A stretch of DNA of 64,000 bases, taken from NCBI GenBank assembly GCA_963210315.1, contig OY723238.1, positions 2,542,001 through 2,606,000 of the forward strand. The letters are read 5' to 3'. Made by a program: the position numbers and the translations under genes. The notes below the pieces were generated by a model. It had not been told where the DNA came from. It worked only from the letters and a program-made list of their open reading frames with translations, and did no database searches. Within the stretch, counting starts at the first letter, position 1; each line of letters begins with the position of its first letter. Shown here in pieces: positions 9,285 to 20,884 of this stretch. This DNA comes from Rhynchopus euleeides (Eukaryota; Euglenozoa; Diplonemea; Diplonemida; Diplonemidae).

Positions 9285-11049
9285 AGGCGATTGGTTGCCA
9301 TGATTGATGCTTCAAAACGTCGACCAACGTGACCCACACACACACACGCACGCACAACCTCACTTTATTTCCTACCTGCCTGTCTATCCATGAAGCACTC
9401 ACGCGAATATTGTTGTCGGCAGCAGAGACTGCACTAAGGGCACTCTGCCCATGATGTGGGCAGTGCTGTTTACTCATAAGTGGGCTCTGTGCGGACATCG
9501 CGCAGAGCTTCCCCCCACTCCCCCCAACCCCGCACCCCGCACCTCAATAACGTAGCCACTTCACATACACTTCCCCCACGCGATCACCAACCGGCAGGCA
9601 CACCTTCACATTTCTTGCGCTCCCCATTATCCTCCGCTATGCACTTGCAGGCCCTCTTGATGTCACTTCGGGCACCAGCCAAACCTGTTCTATTTGTTTG
9701 TGGCAGGGGGTCAAAAATGGTCAAATAGGCGTAGTGGGAGAGGGGGGGGGGGAGGTGGGTGCGGTCTTTTGGTGTATTCCCTCCTATTTTTGCAGGAGAA
9801 AACCCGCCGAATTCGGCCGAATGCGAATTTTGTTGCGGGGAAACAAGGTGCCCCCCCCCTCCCCTGGTACCCCCAGTAAGCCCGTTTATTCCGGACCTGT
9901 CGCTTTTGGGTGGGGGGGGGGGAAATCGTTCAAAATCAGGAAACGGCGGCCCCCCTCTCGCGGAGGCTGCTCCACAGCCAAAAATCGTTCAAATCGTTCA
10001 AGATTTGCTGAAACTTAAGAAAAGCAGAGGGTGTGTCCCCCCGCCGGGCCGCCCTCTGATGTCCGTTGCCTCATGTTCACCCCCTGAAACAGCGTTCCCA
10101 AATAGGTGCATCATAACCAGAGGTGTGCCGCCTGAAAGGGTTCTGCTAGATGCTAAAGTTCGGAAGAAGAAGTCGCCAAAAAAAATACATCTTCCAAATT
10201 GTCGGGGATCCTTGATTGGCCACCCATATGCAGCCATAAACCTTGGCTATTCAGAATCTAAATCGTCACGATGCCTTCCCTTGCAAGGCGCCCCCTCCCG
10301 CCGCCCCACCCCCGTCCCCGTGGTCGAACTATGTGGCAGCCCCTCCCAGGCCTGGGCGGGGAACGAGCCCTTTTTCCAGGTTTTTTGGGTCGGGGAACCA
10401 GGTTTTTTCTAAGAATTTTTACAAGGGAATTTTTGCTCGCCCCCCCACAGTTTCCAGGCGCGTGCCCGTCAGGCGGGACTTTTTCTCTGATTTCTCTCCG
10501 CGTCATCATTGACAGCTCTCGAGTGATGCCCAGAGATGCTTGCGGCAGAGAGTGCCCCTCATGCGCGTTACAGCTGAAAATGAATGAGGATCATCTGGCA
10601 CTCGTTCTCATCGGGGGTTGTGCTCCGCAGGGACTCAATACACCTTGGCACTCTCGCAGGGCTGGACATGCCAGCAGCTGGAGGACAGTTACAAAGCTGC
10701 CCCCGACGCCACCCACCTGCTGGCCCCTTCAGGTCTGAAAGCCCAAAAGCTCCCGGGGATTTTGCAGTGGTGCGCACCATATTCAGCGCAGTAGGGTGAT
10801 CTCTCCGATTTTCCAAAACTGCTGGTTTACGGGTTTGGGGAACGGTCGTCGGCAGACCGTTGAAATGCCCGTGTTAGCAAGGCACACTCACGTTTCAGGT
10901 AGCGTGTCGCGTGTCACGCATGTCGCGAACGCGGCAAGTGTACCTCCCAGGTGGGGAAGCCCGACCTCCTGTCCGATGTCAGTCAGGCTTCGAAGAAGCG
11001 CTTCATGGATGCGGCGCTGACCCGGGGAAGTGGGATAGATGGACGGGCA
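9285..11049. other. Repeat-rich intergenic DNA
   Basis: No gene seen. There are long G or C runs (near 9740, 9850, 9910), two stretches with repeated AAATCGTTCAAA words (9928-10010), and C-rich frames that stay open only because of composition. The CGTTCAAA words recur near 14255, 18535 and 31330, so they belong to a dispersed repeat. Confidence 0.5.
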
Positions 11050-11290
11050 CACGCTACATGGGGGGTCTGGGGGGCGTGAGCCCCCCAGCCGCCGGAGGCC
11101 ACGGTAGCGAACATCTGTTCGTGTGGGCGTACAGATTCTGTGCGAGTTGGCTGCGTCCTCAGAGGCGACTGGAGTGGTTGGACCCCGACTTGATGGGATT
11201 CGAAGGACTTGAGTACGAGACGTACGCCACAGGGGGGTCTGGGGGGCGGAGCCCCCCAGCCGCCGGAGGCCACGGTAGTGAACGTCTGGC
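11050..11290 (+). repeat. Composite hairpin repeat, copy 1 (two modules)
   Basis: Two copies, about 184 bp apart, of a module with GGGGGGTCTGGGG, a GGGGGGCGGAGCCCCCC-like hairpin, then AGCCGCCGGAGGCCACGGTAG. The spacer carries TACAGATTCTGTGCGAGTTGG. The same two-module arrangement occurs at 16674-16915 (forward) and 25383-25625 (reverse). Single or degraded modules occur at 15832-15955 and 53153-53215. Confidence 0.65.
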
Positions 11291-11456
11291 TCTCCAGTTG
11301 GCCAGCAAGGCGAACGGTACGTGGGACAGACTTCCCTTCCATCCTTGTGCGCGCCCTGTCGACTGGGGAAAACTTAGAAAAAGTTTTTTCCTCTGCGAAA
11401 CAACCTTAGAAAAAAACTCTCCTAACAAAATTCTTAGAAAAAAACTTTTTTTCCCT

Positions 11457-11825
11457 TACCTGGGACCCCCCGTGTATAAGTCCCCCCCCCTTACCCCCGT
11501 GTTTAAGTCCCCCCCTGGGGGTCTGGCAGGGGGGGGACTTAAACACAGGGGGACCTAAACACGGGGGTGGGCTGGTCTGGAGGGTCATCAGGTGGCCCCT
11601 AGGCCCTCCAGGTGCTGTCTGAGTCGAAAAGTGGGGTGCCAAAAGTCCATCCGGACCGGAATTACCCCCCTACGACAGCAGAGGAAGAGGTCTTCTTGGT
11701 CTCCACTGTGCCACCCCCGTGTTTAAGCCCCCCCTGTGTTTAGGTCCGCCCCCCCCGTGTTTAAGTCCCCCCCGGCCGAAAATCGCCTCCAGGGGGGGGA
11801 CTTAAACACGGGGGGTCCCAGGTAC
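11457..11825. mobile_element. TIR element with C/G-rich arms, copy 2
   Basis: Near copy of 2086-2455, with terminal TACCTGGGACCCCCCGTGT and its complement at the right end. It sits inside A/T-richer DNA with repeated TTCTTAGAAAAAAA words on both sides (11375-11450 and 11828-11845), which may mark the host sequence it entered. Confidence 0.65.
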
Positions 11826-12110
11826 AAAAATTCTTAGAAAAAAAGTTCAGAATCCTGAAAGTGGGGAACAAGCCCCCCAGTTAGGAACAGCCCTGGCCCC
11901 TCCCCTCGACATGTTTTTTGTTGCGATGTTGCGATGTGACTTTTCCAAGCGGAGGGCGCACGATTTTACCAAAAAAAAAGCTGCGAAGACCCCCCCTCCA
12001 GGGCTTACTTTTCCATTCACTCTCGACGATCAAACCCCCCCCTCCAGGGTGCAAATCACTGCACTGGTCGTCAAAGGTGTGTTGTTCTTCGTCTCCTCTC
12101 CCCCCCCCCC

Positions 12111-13262
12111 TAGGGGGGGTCAAATGCCACCCTTTTACGTGGACAAACACGATTTTTCAAAAAACCGGCGCAGAGGCCCCAAAGCCCCCGTAAACCCTCC
12201 AAACCCCCCCAGATCGGTCCGGAAACCCATCGAACCCCACTTTTCCACCATTCCGGGCACCTCAGGTGCCCGAATTGGGGTACCTAAATTTTGTGCCACC
12301 GTTTGGTACCGGACAGTGCCACTGTGTGGGAGGTTGGAAAAGAAAATGCCCCAACACACCACATCTGAGGGTTGCAATGCATGTTGCTTGCCAACCACGT
12401 CATCCGGTGGGTGTCAGGCGCTATGTAGGTGGCATTAGCCAGGTCTTCGATGAGTTCTGGCTTGTATATGTACCTCCCTGCCACCATGCACCGGGAGGCT
12501 GCCTGTAGGTACGGAACAAGTCCAGATGGTCGTGTGATTCCTGTGCAGCAGTGCTCCACAACCGGGATGTGTTGACAACGACTGTTGCAACACGAGCTGT
12601 ACATTCCGGGAACACACGAAGTGCGCTGTCGTGGTACCCATTGTGCCAGAATTGGTAGTTGCTGCGGTCTACTTTGCCTGGCCCAAGAGCACTGGTACTG
12701 AACGGTGCAATATGCGTGGCGAGGTGAATGCAACGGAAGGGCGCAAAGTCAATACAGCTCTCGGATGGCGGGTGGTGGTGCCACTAGTGTGTGACGTTCA
12801 CTCGAGGATACAACGCATCACAATGAATCAGCAACCGTGGACCGAGTACAATACGCTCTCTGTGGCTGGTGTGGGGGACAAAGGCAGTGCCTGTGCCGCA
12901 GGCAGGGAGGTACATATACAAGCCAGAACACATCGAAGACCTGGCTCATGCCACCTACATAGCGCCTGACACCCACCGGATGACGTGGTTGGCAAGCAAC
13001 ATGCATTGCAACCCTCAGATGTGGTGTGTTGGGGCATTTTCTTTTCCAACCTCCCACACAGTGGCACTGTCCGGTACCAAACGGTGGCACAAAATTTAGG
13101 TACCCCAATTCGGGCACCTGAGGTGCCCGGAATGGTGGAAAAGTGGGGTTCGATGGGTTTCCGGACCGATCTGGGGGGGTTTGGAGGGTTTACGGGGGCT
13201 TTGGGGCCTCTGCGCCGGTTTTTTGAAAAATCGTGTTTGTCACCCCCATTTGACCCCCCCTA
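12111..13262. mobile_element. Fold-back element with arms of about 360-370 bp
   Basis: The left arm (12111-12482) and right arm (12901-13262) are nearly perfect inverted repeats around a 418-bp unrelated spacer. The termini read TAGGGGGGGTCAAATG on the left and the complement at the right end, each next to a poly-C run. Within each arm there is an additional small palindrome (GGGCACCTCAGGTGCCC). No ORF long enough for a transposase is present. This is a typical non-autonomous fold-back structure. Confidence 0.8.
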
Positions 13263-15831
13263 CCCCCCCCCCCCCCTCCAAAACACAACGAAACTTCTGG
13301 AGACACTTTATGCGCCACTGCCTGCTCGTCCCGCACGCCAGGCCGGTGGTCCGCTCGATGCCGAAAAAAATGGGCGCCCTCCTTGACTCAGAGGCTTGCC
13401 CAGTGTGGCAAGGACCAGACCTCTCGGGCAATACCTCCCCCAACGGGATACACACCGGTTTGCTGGGGTGGGTTGTCCCTTTCAACTCTGCCGCCCCTCG
13501 AGGAAGCCCCATGGTTTCCTAATTCATGTGCCTTGGCAATGCCCTGTTGGGCATTCATGCTAAATACCGGTACGCAGGAATCACGCATCGCCCGTATCTG
13601 CCCTTCTCTGTTATCATCTGCACGGCGGCCTAGATCCCGTCCTCACACCGGATTCATGGCAACCGTGTCCCATCGCTTCTCTTTCTCCATTCTTTTGAGG
13701 GGCAGTGGTCTCTCGTGGCACCACTGCACAACTCAAGTGACACAATTCTGAATGCAACCAAACGCAGGAAAACCCCCCCCCCCCTCAATGCTGAGAATAT
13801 GGCCAAGTCCCAAGTCCGAGTCCCGAGCCCCAAATCCGTGGCTGGTCTTCACCCTTACAATAGCCCCTTTTCACTTGAGGTGGGGCCAGAAAAACTTTTT
13901 TGTAACCAACGAAACTCATCTCCCAGAGCAAAATGACCCCACCACAGTTCGGAGAATATCCGGAAATGAGGTCCCGAGGGTCTGACCCGGTCAGTGTGAC
14001 CACTGGAGTCACCTCCAGCCTGGCAACATCATTTCAGGGGTGATGGCAGGCGCCGCATGGCCAAAATGACCCCATCACGATCTGCACGGGCTCCAAACAT
14101 GCAAATGAACCGGGTTTCCGGTCGCCTCACGCCACCCCCTCCCGTACCATGTCCCAAGTCCGACTGAGAATAACCAAGTCCCAAGTCCCGGACCCCCAAA
14201 CCTTATTCTCAGCAGCGCCCCCCCCTCACCAGTGTTGGGGCGCTATGAATACAGCTAAAAATTGTTCAAAATAGTTCAAAACACTGGGGGGCTGTCTCGT
14301 GGTGTCCCAGCACTTTCAGCTGACGGGACGCAGGCATGCCGTGGTGAGCATGGGAGGTGGCCTAGCCATGATTCGCACGGACCCCAACCTACCCCAAATG
14401 AATTGGGGTCCGGTAAACATGAATCTGGCGGCCCTGGGGGGGGGGGGGGTTGCGGGGTTCCAATTTATGAATCACACGATGCCACAATCGTCAAACCATC
14501 GGTGGCTCTTTTTGCCCCCCGCCCCCCCCCCCCCTCCCCGCAATGGTGTAGAGGCTGTGGTGTTCTGCTCGGGTTTAAACCAAACCCAAACCCGGCTTTC
14601 CACCCCCCCCCCCCCGCACCCCTCCCCGCACCCCCTGTATTGCTTCCGGATTTGGCGCACAACACACAAACAACAGCCTCCCCCCCCCTTCTTTTTTTTA
14701 AAGAACTGGCAGTTACTGCTTCTCTCCTCTCCCCCGCCCCCCTCCCTGCTGCCATGTGCACCAACACCCCCGCCCTGTTTCTCCGCAACAGTGTGCCTCA
14801 GGTTGTTCCGCCTGTTGGCACCGATTCTCCTTTCGCCGCTTGCTTCGTTCCAAACGGTGCCAGGTGTTCATGCTCTATGTTGTCAGGGCGTTCCTTCAGG
14901 CCGCTCGTTTGCTGCATGATGGAGTGAACGCACCGCATTTGCATCTTTTTAACTGCATCTTCGTACGACCCATACACCCGTTCCAACCTGTCTCTCTCTC
15001 CCTCCTTCCTCGTGTTTGCGTGTTCTTCTTCCCCGTCCCAGTGTCCTATGTGCCGGTTATTCCCACAGTGTGTCTGCACTCAAGCACAGGCCACACAGCA
15101 ACGGCGCGGGAAGAAGCATTTATTTGATGGGCAGATGTGTAGAATAATTATGGTAAAAGCTTTCCCCCTCACCTTTCCCAAGAGAGGCCAAGGCACCTCT
15201 GCGTATTATTCACTGTGGAGTGCAACCTCCAGGATTCCCACCTCCGGCGCACGGCGAGGGGATCGGGCATCGGACTGCATTCCGGCTAGTCCGACACGGC
15301 TAGCCGGGCCCCCCGACCACCGCCGTGCGCATGCGCGATCTTGGCGTCCCCCCCTCCCCCTCCTCCTCGACTCTGTGCCTTGCTTCTCGACGTCCCCCCC
15401 CTCACACCCTCATCCCCTCCCCCAGGCATCCACTGCAAGCAGGGCAGAAGCGGCGAGGCCCCGATATCGATTCACCCGGGCAGCAAAGGGCGATGTCCAG
15501 AAGCAGGGCTGCGGGGGTGGGTATTTTTGTTTTGCCCGGATATTTTTGGGCCTGAATGCAGGCCGTTCGCTATCGTCCACAGATCCCGTGTGGGGTGGAC
15601 GAAGTTTTATTTGGGATTTTGGGATTTCGGAATTTTTTTAACCACAGGGAGGCGCCCCTCGGGGGCGCTTCGCGCCCCCTCGGGAGGCCACATTGGCTAC
15701 CTTTCCTTGAGAGGGCAGATCGCTGCACTTCTGGCAAGGCTGTTAGTACCTCCGGAGGCACTAATAACCTTGCTTATGAGCGAAACGCCCGTGGATTGGC
15801 AGGGACCGCTGTGCCACACAGTTCGGCTGCC
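13263..15831. other. Repeat-rich intergenic DNA
   Basis: No supported gene. It contains several diverged copies of a repeat with the words GGCCAAAATGACCCCACCACGA (around 13930, 14055, 14370), poly-C/poly-G tracts (14430, 14520, 14600), and a GC-rich palindrome near 15655-15690. The C-rich region 14580-15100 has open frames in several phases, a composition effect. Confidence 0.5.
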
Positions 15832-16915
15832 AGGGGGGTCTGGGGGGCGGACCCCAGCCGCCGGAGGCCACGGTAGTGAACATCTGTTCATTGCGGATGG
15901 ACAGATTCATGTAACTTGAAAGGACACCAGACATACGCCACAGGGGGGTCTGGGCGGAGCAATACATCGTACTTTGGGGAAGGTCGTTGTGGTCTCCTTC
16001 TGACACTTCCTTCCTCGTGCATTCCCCATCCCCTGAGCCTCGTGATCCCGTGGGCTCTTTCACCACCCACCCCTTCGGTGGGTGGGGGCCGAGCCCAGAA
16101 TTTTTTTATCCCAACTTCGTCCCCTTGGGCGAAGTTGGGACGAAGTAAATCTGAAGATATATGTTTTTTAGCGAAGTTGGGCCCAACTTCGCCCCGAGCG
16201 AACGGCCTGCCTGAATGGTTTAACATTGCTGAGTTCCTACGGGAAGGGGAGGGGGGGTGTGAACCATCACGCCCGATAGGGCAGAAAGATATGGCCTGTG
16301 CGGCACGCCGAGCTCTCTCGCCAGGGGAGACTGGGATTTCTGACAACATAAAGAAGCCCAAATTTTAACAAAAGATATGTCTTGTCTCGTCGTGCCGAAC
16401 CTGGTGCGTGGTTCATTTTTTTTTCCGCACACTCGTGTGCAGGGCATTTTATAGGGGCGAAATCTACGCTCATTTGGGCTTAAATGTGAGGCGTTCCCCG
16501 ATTTTTTGACGGACCCCCCGGCAAGCGAGTCTTGTACTGAATGGGTCACCTCCCGGTTCCTCTCTCAGGGATCCGTGCTCGGGTCCAGCCTCGGGTGCCG
16601 GAGGTTAGTCCAAAAAATGGATTTCGGGACCGATCGGACGCGCAAGGACTTGTATGCATACAGGCACAAGCCACGGGGGGTCTGGGGGGCGGAGCCCCCC
16701 AGCCGCCGGAGGCCACGGTAGTGAACATCTGTTCCTTGCAGGTGTACAGATTCTGCATGAGCTGGCTGCCTCCTCCTGAGGCTACTGAGGGTCTGATGGT
16801 CTGCATTCCATTCTCTGATGTAACCTCAAAGGTTTGGGTACAAGACAGGTATACAGCACAGGGGGGTCTGGGGGGCGGAGCCCCCCAGCCGCCGGAGGCC
16901 ACGGTAGTGAACGTC
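15832..16915 (+). repeat. Composite hairpin repeats, copies 2 and 3
   Basis: The modules at 15832-15891 and the truncated one at 15938-15957 form one pair; 16674-16735 and 16859-16915 form a well-preserved second pair 185 bp apart with the TACAGATTCTGCATGAGCTGG spacer word. Between the pairs lie A/T-richer sequence and local hairpins such as CCAACTTCG..CGAAGTTGG around 16110-16190. No coding signal. Confidence 0.6.
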
Positions 16916-17376
16916 CGTCCCTTCGCGGCCTGCGTTTTCTCGGGGTTTGACAAAGAAGCTGGACAGAAAAACGGTCGGGTAAGTTGCTCGCAGTCTGTGG
17001 GCATGAGTCCACTCTCATCTGCGAGGCTGCCCAGCCGCCACCAGTTTTCCACCCCCCGGATTTTTCCCGGAAATCTTTTTTTTTTCCTTAAATGTGAGGG
17101 ATCGCCTCAGTTTAGACCCCCTATAATATGCTCTGCTCGTGTGAGCAGAAAGTCACCCACCACAGCAAGCATCCAAACGTGCTCTATACACTAACCCCAC
17201 CCTTCATCAGGCTCAGGGTGTGATTATCACTTCAGGGTTTGTGTGTAGAAGCGTCAACGCATCAACAAACAAAATACAGGCTAAGAGCGGTTGCTGCTGA
17301 ATGGTGAAGTGACTTTTGGTGACTTCTTCTTCCCCTTCACGGTGGGATCTTGTAAATTTTACATGTATAACTACAA

Positions 17377-18196
17377 GTATACCGTAAACGGAAATATTGT
17401 GGACCGTAATAAAGGTGAACCGTACTATAGGTGGACCGTAAAAAAGATGGAACAAATGGGATTTTTCCGGAACTTGGAACATTTTTACGGTCCACCTATT
17501 TTACGGTTGGGATAGTGGACTTGGCGGATTTTTTTACGAATTCCTTCGCGACGAAGTCGCGAAGGAACCAAGGAAATCGCACGACTGAAGCTGCAGGATT
17601 AACACCACAGGGTCTCAACACAGAGTGTGCGCTCACTATCGTCCGGGAACTGTTCTCCCACAGTTACTGCAGGGTGTACTACACTAAAGGAGTACGATTT
17701 CCCTGAATTTTCCGGGCACTGATTCACGAATTTATATCTGGAGGGAGCCCGGTGGTCTCAGCTTCTGTCTGCGCGCCCTGCCGTACTGTGGCTGCTTTTG
17801 TGGGCTCGTGCAGCAGGTTCTACTTTTACTTCTACCGGAACGCTCCTTGCATGGTACTACACTTCTCGAGGTGTGGTGGTGGGTGAGTCTCGAGGTGAGT
17901 GGTGGTGATTGTGCCCTTTCCACACGCAGGGAGGACTTGCTTCTCTTGCTGGTGTTGGTTGCGGTGGTGGAGGGAGGGTCCAAAGCTGGGAGGTCGGGAG
18001 GCCTACGTGCGGGAGTCTGCGGCGTGGAGGCCGCAGTCCGCGCCCCGCAACCCACCAGCCCGCGGGCGAAAATCGCATTGTCTTTTCCATATTCAGTCCC
18101 AATAAATGGTGGACCGTAAAAAAGATGGAACGTTTGGCCTTTTTTTGGGAACTTGGAACATTTTTACGGTCCACCCTTTTTCCGTTTACGGTATAC
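17377..18196. mobile_element. 820-bp element with 15-bp terminal inverted repeats
   Basis: The left end is GTATACCGTAAACGG (17377-17391) and the right end CCGTTTACGGTATAC (18182-18196). Subterminal regions on both sides repeat GTGGACCGTAAAAAAGATGGAAC and TTTTTACGGTCCACC as inverted words. The interior (about 17530-18100) has no recognisable transposase. It looks like a non-autonomous DNA transposon. Confidence 0.6.
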
Positions 18197-18362
18197 ATGT
18201 ATTATACATGTATAATACTTGCATGTCAACTATTATACATGTATAATACATGTATATGCCTGAAATATACATGTAAAATACATGTATATCAAGTAAAAAT
18301 ACAAGTATAATACTTGCATGTCAACTATTATACTTGTATTTTTACTTGATATACATGTATGG
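18197..18362. repeat. AT-rich palindrome cluster
   Basis: The stretch is built from ATACATGTAT, TACTTGTAT and TACTTGCATGTCAACTATTATAC words, many of them palindromic or arranged as inverted pairs. It is strikingly AT-rich in a GC-rich window and abuts the right end of the 820-bp element, so it may be part of the same insertion or a separate cruciform-forming sequence. Confidence 0.55.
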
Positions 18363-18729
18363 TATGGCTGAAACCCACTTTTTCGGTGACCCAAAAAGTA
18401 CCTAAGAAGTACCCAAATTTGACTTTTTTTTAGGGGGGGTGTCAAAACTTATTTTCTGCCGGTTTCAGCCTGGATTTGTGGTCAGGGGCACCCCATGGCC
18501 AAAATGACCCCACCACGATCCGCACAGATCCCAAACGTTCAAAAGAACGGGGTTATGGAAAATTCGTGAGGGGGGTCCCGCTGGGTGGGTGGGTGGCTGG
18601 GGTGGGGCGGCGAGCTGCCTGCCGGGTGGCGACCTCACACACCCTGCACCTGCGCCGCCATCCTATACTGTCCTGCCATCCCTACTGTCCCGCCAGCCTA
18701 TGCTGTACCGCCAATCCTGTTGTTCGAGC

Positions 18730-19443
18730 ATGCCGCAGTACACTCTCGCCTCTGCCACATGTGGCCAACAGCACAGTGTGTCGGCTTGCGACCTGCACTG
18801 CCACCTGCACCTGCGACCTGATGGATTCCAGTGCAGTGAAGACGAAGTCCGTGTGTGCAGCCGCCAACTATATGCGGCACATGACCCTGCCTTCGCCGCA
18901 TTCATCGCGAGAGAATGTCCGCATGTAATCAAGGTGTCTGGGCTACTGTGGCAAAAAGCTTCGAACGGCCGCTTCTGCACCACTGCGGCCGCCTGTTGGT
19001 CCCTCTCGCAGCTCGTTGACGGCGACGATACCGTTCTCGATTTCCTCCTGCGCATCCTTCTTTCGTGAAGTTGCAAATAGGGATACGAAGACGTACGAGG
19101 CTGTGATGAAGTTGGAGGGGGACCGCGAGACTGTGCGGAGGATGGGAATCTGCTTCGCGCACCTCGTGTACCCCTGCATTCTGTTTGTATCACGGTTCTC
19201 GAAGAGCGAGGCCCAGGCAAGTGACACTTGCCAGCTCGGGTTCTCCTCGGAGTTGTTCCGCTTCCTCGCCTGGCGCTTGTGGCAAGCGGAGGCGAATGCA
19301 GAGGACGGGTACCTCCAGAGCTGGAGAGATCACCAGGAAGACTGCTTCGGCCAGTCCCTGTGCCTCTCGTTCGAGTCTGAAACGTGCACACTGAAGGGCA
19401 GTGTTCCCGAGGAACTGGCGATGACTATGGAAAATGCATGTAC
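18730..19443 (+). CDS. Hypothetical protein, split between two frames
   Basis: Two overlapping plus-strand frames read like protein. The first, from ATG 18730 to a stop ending at 19068, contains DGFQCSEDEVRVCSRQLY and WQKASNGRFCTTAAACWSLS. The second, usable from about 19050, contains REVANRDTKTYEAVMKLEGD, RRMGICFAHLVYPCILFVSR and GFSSELFRFLAWRLWQAEAN. They could be one protein with a one-base shift or an intron I cannot locate near 19050-19070. The mixed hydrophobic/charged pattern, with helices and several Cys, looks coding, unlike the C-rich open frames around it. I do not recognise the family. It may be a decayed gene. Confidence 0.4.
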
Positions 19444-20493
19444 AATTGCTTGCACTGGGGGTCTTCGCTCCGGGTCAATTTGGGTCAACTTGGGTCAATT
19501 TGGGTCACCGGCGCAGCTTCTCCCGTAGACGACGGATACCATCCTGCTTCGCGGCCTGCTGTACTCGCGTCGTAGCCGTCCCCCGTGCCTCCTTCCTGCT
19601 CCGTGCCTCCGTGAGCGCGGGGTGGGCCTACCACGCCGCTCAGCTCGCTTCTGACCAGGCGCACCATCGCCTCGGGGATCAGCCCCTCCGACGTTGTCCC
19701 TTAATACACTTCGCCTCCCCGTGCAGCGGGAACCGTCTCCTGCACCGATGTCCCACATTGGCCTTGGTGTCCGCACCCCCGCCATCGCCTTCACCAGCTT
19801 CTCCATGAAGCCGACCGCGAGGGGGGTGAAGGTAGCGCGTCGATGACCTCCGGGCCGTCCTCCAGCGCCCCTCTACGGGCGGATTTGGAGGGTGGCCCGG
19901 AGTCGGCGGTGTTGGACATCGGTGCGGGTGGATCGGCTCTGTACTCCGAGTCGCGGACCCACTCTAGACGAAGAGGGTGTCGCGGCCGTGTGGGGAACCA
20001 AAAACCTGGTGAAGGTTAGTGCCGAACGCCATGACAGCCTCGCCCGCCTGGAACACGTTGCGCCGTGACTGATTGCCTTGACCCACCCACCAAGGGGCCC
20101 CTGCACGTGCCTCCGGTACTGCGCCCCTGCTGGCCTCCTGTGTCCGACCGCCACGAGCTGCACTTGTGGTGTCGGCCAGCCGTACCACTGGCTCTTCGGA
20201 CCACACACCTGCATGCGTGGGACCAGGGGGTTCCCTCCCCAGGGACGTCCGAGTCTCGTCGTTCGCAGTAGCACGTGGGATTTTCTCTGAAATTTGCACC
20301 AAATCGCCATGTTGTGAGTCAACCCTTCGATCTGAGCCACACCGAGATCGTCTTTTTCGAGAATCGGGGTTCAAATACGCTCCCCAGGCTAGGGACCCCC
20401 CAACTCCCCACACTCTTTTTTTGGGCGTTTTTCCGCTCATTTTTTCTCACTTTTTCTCACTCGGTAGCGAGGGCCCCCATGGACAATAATTCA
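19444..20493. other. Intergenic DNA with degraded coding-like pieces on the minus strand
   Basis: A tandem of GGGTCAA-type words (19478-19507) is followed by GC-rich sequence whose minus strand has short readable segments in changing frames (for example EGLIPEAMVRLVRSELSGVV near 19620-19690). I see no intact gene. These look like remnants of an old element or gene. Confidence 0.35.
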
Positions 20494-20665
20494 CGGGTTC
20501 CCGGGCCGGGTACCCGGCGGGTACCCGGCCGGATACCGGGATCCGGGTACCCGGATCCCGGTATCCGGTGGTATCCGGGGGGTACCCCCGGGTACCCGGC
20601 GGACCACCCGGCCGGGTACCCGGAGGCGGGAACCCGGGTACCCGGCCGGGTACCCGCCGGGAGGT
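20494..20665. repeat. GGTACCCGG palindrome array
   Basis: About 170 bp made almost entirely of GGGTACCCGG, CCGGATACCGG, GGATCCGGG and related words, most of them self-complementary, so the region can fold in many alternative hairpins. It lies next to a small TIR element at 20685-20884. Confidence 0.75.
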
Positions 20666-20684
20666 GAAGACCGCGTCGTGTACG

Positions 20685-20884
20685 TACCTACCACCCCCCG
20701 TGTATATGTCACCCCCCAAAAGGGGTGTGTTTATGTCACCCCCAAGCGGCCCTGGCGGGGGGTGACATACACTAACCTACCACCCCCCGTGTATATGTCA
20801 CCCCCTAAAAGGTGTGTTCATGTCACCCCCCTCCCGATTTTTGCACCTGGGGGGGGGTGACATATACACGGGGGGTGGTAGGTA
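20685..20884. mobile_element. 200-bp TIR element of the CACCCCC/GTGTATATGTC type
   Basis: The termini are TACCTACCACCCCCCGTG and its complement. The interior repeats GTATATGTCACCCCC and GGGGGTGACATA words, so the element has the same architecture as the 370-bp elements (C-run arms with inverted GTGT.. modules). A related right-hand piece occurs at about 50888-50950. Confidence 0.6.

Noticed and set aside
18663..19391. Minus-strand frame of 242 codons
   Set aside because: Arg/Ser-rich composition typical of the reverse of coding-like GC-rich DNA; the plus strand reads better.
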